A stretch of 64,000 bases of DNA from assembly GCF_001044395.1 (NCBI RefSeq), contig NZ_JANU01000059.1, positions 62,001-126,000 on the forward strand, given 5' to 3'. This DNA comes from Caenimonas sp. SL110. GTDB taxonomy: Bacteria; Pseudomonadota; Gammaproteobacteria; Burkholderiales; Burkholderiaceae_C. The notes beneath the pieces are model-generated. The model was not told the origin of the DNA, did not search any database, and saw only the letters and a program-made list of their open reading frames with translations. Every line of letters starts with the position of its first letter. Positions within the stretch are counted from its first letter, which is position 1. Made by a program: the position numbers and the translations under genes. Shown here piece by piece: positions 62,507 through 64,000 of the stretch.

Positions 62507-64000
62507 CTATGCAGCTAACCGTTCGGTGAGTTGCAAGATTTCGTCAATTTCGCTGGGGCTGAACACACCGCGGATGCCCCGGGGGTGGATGACCGTGAAG
62601 GGGGTGTTGATCAGGTCTCGCTTCTCTACCTTCTCGCGCTCGACGATGAAATTCTTCAACAAGTTAAGGAACTCCATTTGGCGGCTAGACAAAGTGGTGT
62701 GAGCCCGGATGAACTGGTCAAACGCAGCGCCGACTTGGTCCGGGAAGCTTCTGAGTACCTCAATACCCAGGATGTGACGTATGAATTGGATGAACCGTGC
62801 CTTGCGGTTCTTGTAGACCTGCTGAAGCAACGCCTCGGTAATGTGCGGATGTTCTTCATGCAGAAGCGCGGCCAGTGCATCGGCTTCATCGGTACTCACG
62901 GCGTCGCCGTTCTTTATCTTCTGCAGCACTGGGTTGTGCTCGGTCATTTCGGCAATCAGCGACTCGACCATTTCGCGATAGCGAGTGATGCTCACCGCTT
63001 CATGCTGCGGTCCGAACTCGACCCATTCCTTCTTGTGCAGCTCGTCGGCCAGATCGAGATGCATTTGGTCCTGGCCGGTGGTTTGCTCTCGGAACTTCAT
63101 CAGTGGGCCAAGCTTCGCAACCAAGTCGTCGTAGGAGTCTTCATCGGCCTTGGCCCAGTAGTGCGCGTTCTGCGCTGCGCGAATCAGCACCTCTTCCTGC
63201 TTTACGAAGCTGACCGAGAGCGGAAGCTCGCTGATTTGTTCCACGATGCCCTCTTTGATCGTCTCCGCCCTCTCCTTCTCTTCACTCAGCAACGCCAACG
63301 AGTATTCAAGAAGATCGCGCTCGAAGCGCATGGCCTTGAAATCGGCGTCGGAGACGGTGCGAAACAAGGGCTTGATCTCAGCACGCAAGAATTCCAGCCT
63401 CTCGTGCGTGACGCTGATCCAGAAGTCTTCTTCTTCGAGTCGAGCCAACGCCGTAGTAGCCTCCTTGATCACCACTGACTCTTTGGGCAGCACCGCAATC
63501 TGAGAGCGGAGTTTGACGATCTCGCGATCGGTGATATCAGGCAGACCACTGTCGTTTGCCTTTTCGATCTTGTCGAGCCGAAGTCCGACCAGCCGTACCG
63601 GCAATGACAGTTGCGGCTTCAGTTCCTTGCCCTTGGGGTTGAGCTTGAAGTAATCAAAGTTGTCCCAGCAATCCAGAATCAGGAAGACGTCTTTCTCAGG
63701 ACACCATGGCTTGGGCTTGTTCGCCTCCAGCAGCCGAGTGCCTCGCCCTACCATCTGCCAGAACTTGGTGTACGAGAAGACCGGCTTGGCAAAGACGAGG
63801 TTGACTATCTCGCGCACATCGATACCGGTGTCGAGCATGTCGACGCTGATCGCAATGCGGGGCATGTCGTTGTTGGTGAACTGGTCGAGCAGGCCGCCTT
63901 TGCCGTAGACGCGCGGATCGTCTGAGACCAGCACCTTGGCCAGTTCGCCGTGGTACTGGGGGAACAGCTTGTCGAAGATCTCCTCCATGCGGCGCGCATG
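62507..64000 (-). CDS. hsdR: type I restriction endonuclease subunit R, C-terminal part (cut by the window edge)
   Basis: The open frame continues to the last base of the window, so only about the final 498 residues are visible. They start within the second helicase lobe: ISVDMLDTGIDVREIVNLVFAKP (motif V) and KFWQMVGRGTRLLEANKPKP (motif VI), followed by the long helical C-terminal domain of EcoEI-type HsdR that docks on the methylase. The nuclease domain and Walker A lie outside. ATG codons inside (such as 63988) are internal. First visible gene of the leftward defence operon. Confidence 0.95.
   Translation of the reverse strand, partial: HARRMEEIFDKLFPQYHGELAKVLVSDDPRVYGKGGLLDQFTNNDMPRIAISVDMLDTGIDVREIVNLVFAKPVFSYTKFWQMVGRGTRLLEANKPKPWCPEKDVFLILDCWDNFDYFKLNPKGKELKPQLSLPVRLVGLRLDKIEKANDSGLPDITDREIVKLRSQIAVLPKESVVIKEATTALARLEEEDFWISVTHERLEFLRAEIKPLFRTVSDADFKAMRFERDLLEYSLALLSEEKERAETIKEGIVEQISELPLSVSFVKQEEVLIRAAQNAHYWAKADEDSYDDLVAKLGPLMKFREQTTGQDQMHLDLADELHKKEWVEFGPQHEAVSITRYREMVESLIAEMTEHNPVLQKIKNGDAVSTDEADALAALLHEEHPHITEALLQQVYKNRKARFIQFIRHILGIEVLRSFPDQVGAAFDQFIRAHTTLSSRQMEFLNLLKNFIVEREKVEKRDLINTPFTVIHPRGIRGVFSPSEIDEILQLTERLAA

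Overview
The window reads as a chromosomal segment of a high-GC Gram-negative betaproteobacterium of the order Burkholderiales, most likely Comamonadaceae or a near relative. The evidence is the 16-strand-type porin, the Bug-family solute-binding protein, Coq7, the pgi / ABC transporter / zwf / hexR neighbourhood and the type II secretion gene order. The assignment is inference from protein types; there is no rRNA or other phylogenetic marker here. No tRNA, rRNA, CRISPR array or intact insertion sequence was seen.

Layout. 0.1-9 kb: central carbon metabolism, with pgi, an AfuABC/FbpABC-type ABC importer, zwf and a HexR-type regulator; the setting favours phosphorylated sugar rather than iron as the substrate. 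9-11.4 kb: a two-gene unit of secreted proteins (cell-wall amidase and TolB-like propeller). 11.5-20.5 kb: an eight-gene peptide ABC operon with two solute-binding proteins, an M20 amidohydrolase and a GNAT acetyltransferase. 20.5-26.5 kb: DUF3047 lipoprotein, porin, coq7, OsmC-like protein, a candidate three-hairpin small RNA or leader in front of ilvA, ilvA, and a DUF3060-like lipoprotein. 26.5-36.8 kb: an orphan CobS-like protein and a type II secretion cluster (gspC divergent; gspGHIJKLMNDE) with no gspF. 36.8-42.9 kb: a small proline-rich protein, an RTX-repeat protein, a flavoprotein, a kexin-like S8 protease with a separately encoded prodomain-like partner, and a DJ-1/PfpI protein. 43-48.9 kb: a methyltransferase with C-terminal membrane segments, and a GntR regulator divergent from a Bug / flavoprotein / epoxide-hydrolase operon that has a clear sigma-70 promoter with a palindrome in its spacer.

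48.9-64 kb: a defence island. It opens with a short RadC/JAB protein divergent from a small XRE regulator, then a gene-poor stretch, a small hypothetical protein, an HNH nuclease and a NERD nuclease. The rest is one tightly packed leftward operon: hsdR (cut by the window edge), hsdM, hsdS, an ABC-type ATPase, an HNH nuclease, mcrB and mcrC. Three DNA-targeting modules (type I restriction-modification, a Septu/PtuAB-like ATPase-HNH pair, and McrBC) are thus joined in seven genes with 1-4 base overlaps or gaps of 25 bases or less. This composite operon is the most interesting object in the window. Next in interest are the candidate small RNA, the protease with its trans-acting prodomain, the hexose-phosphate importer setting, and the gspF-less secretion cluster.
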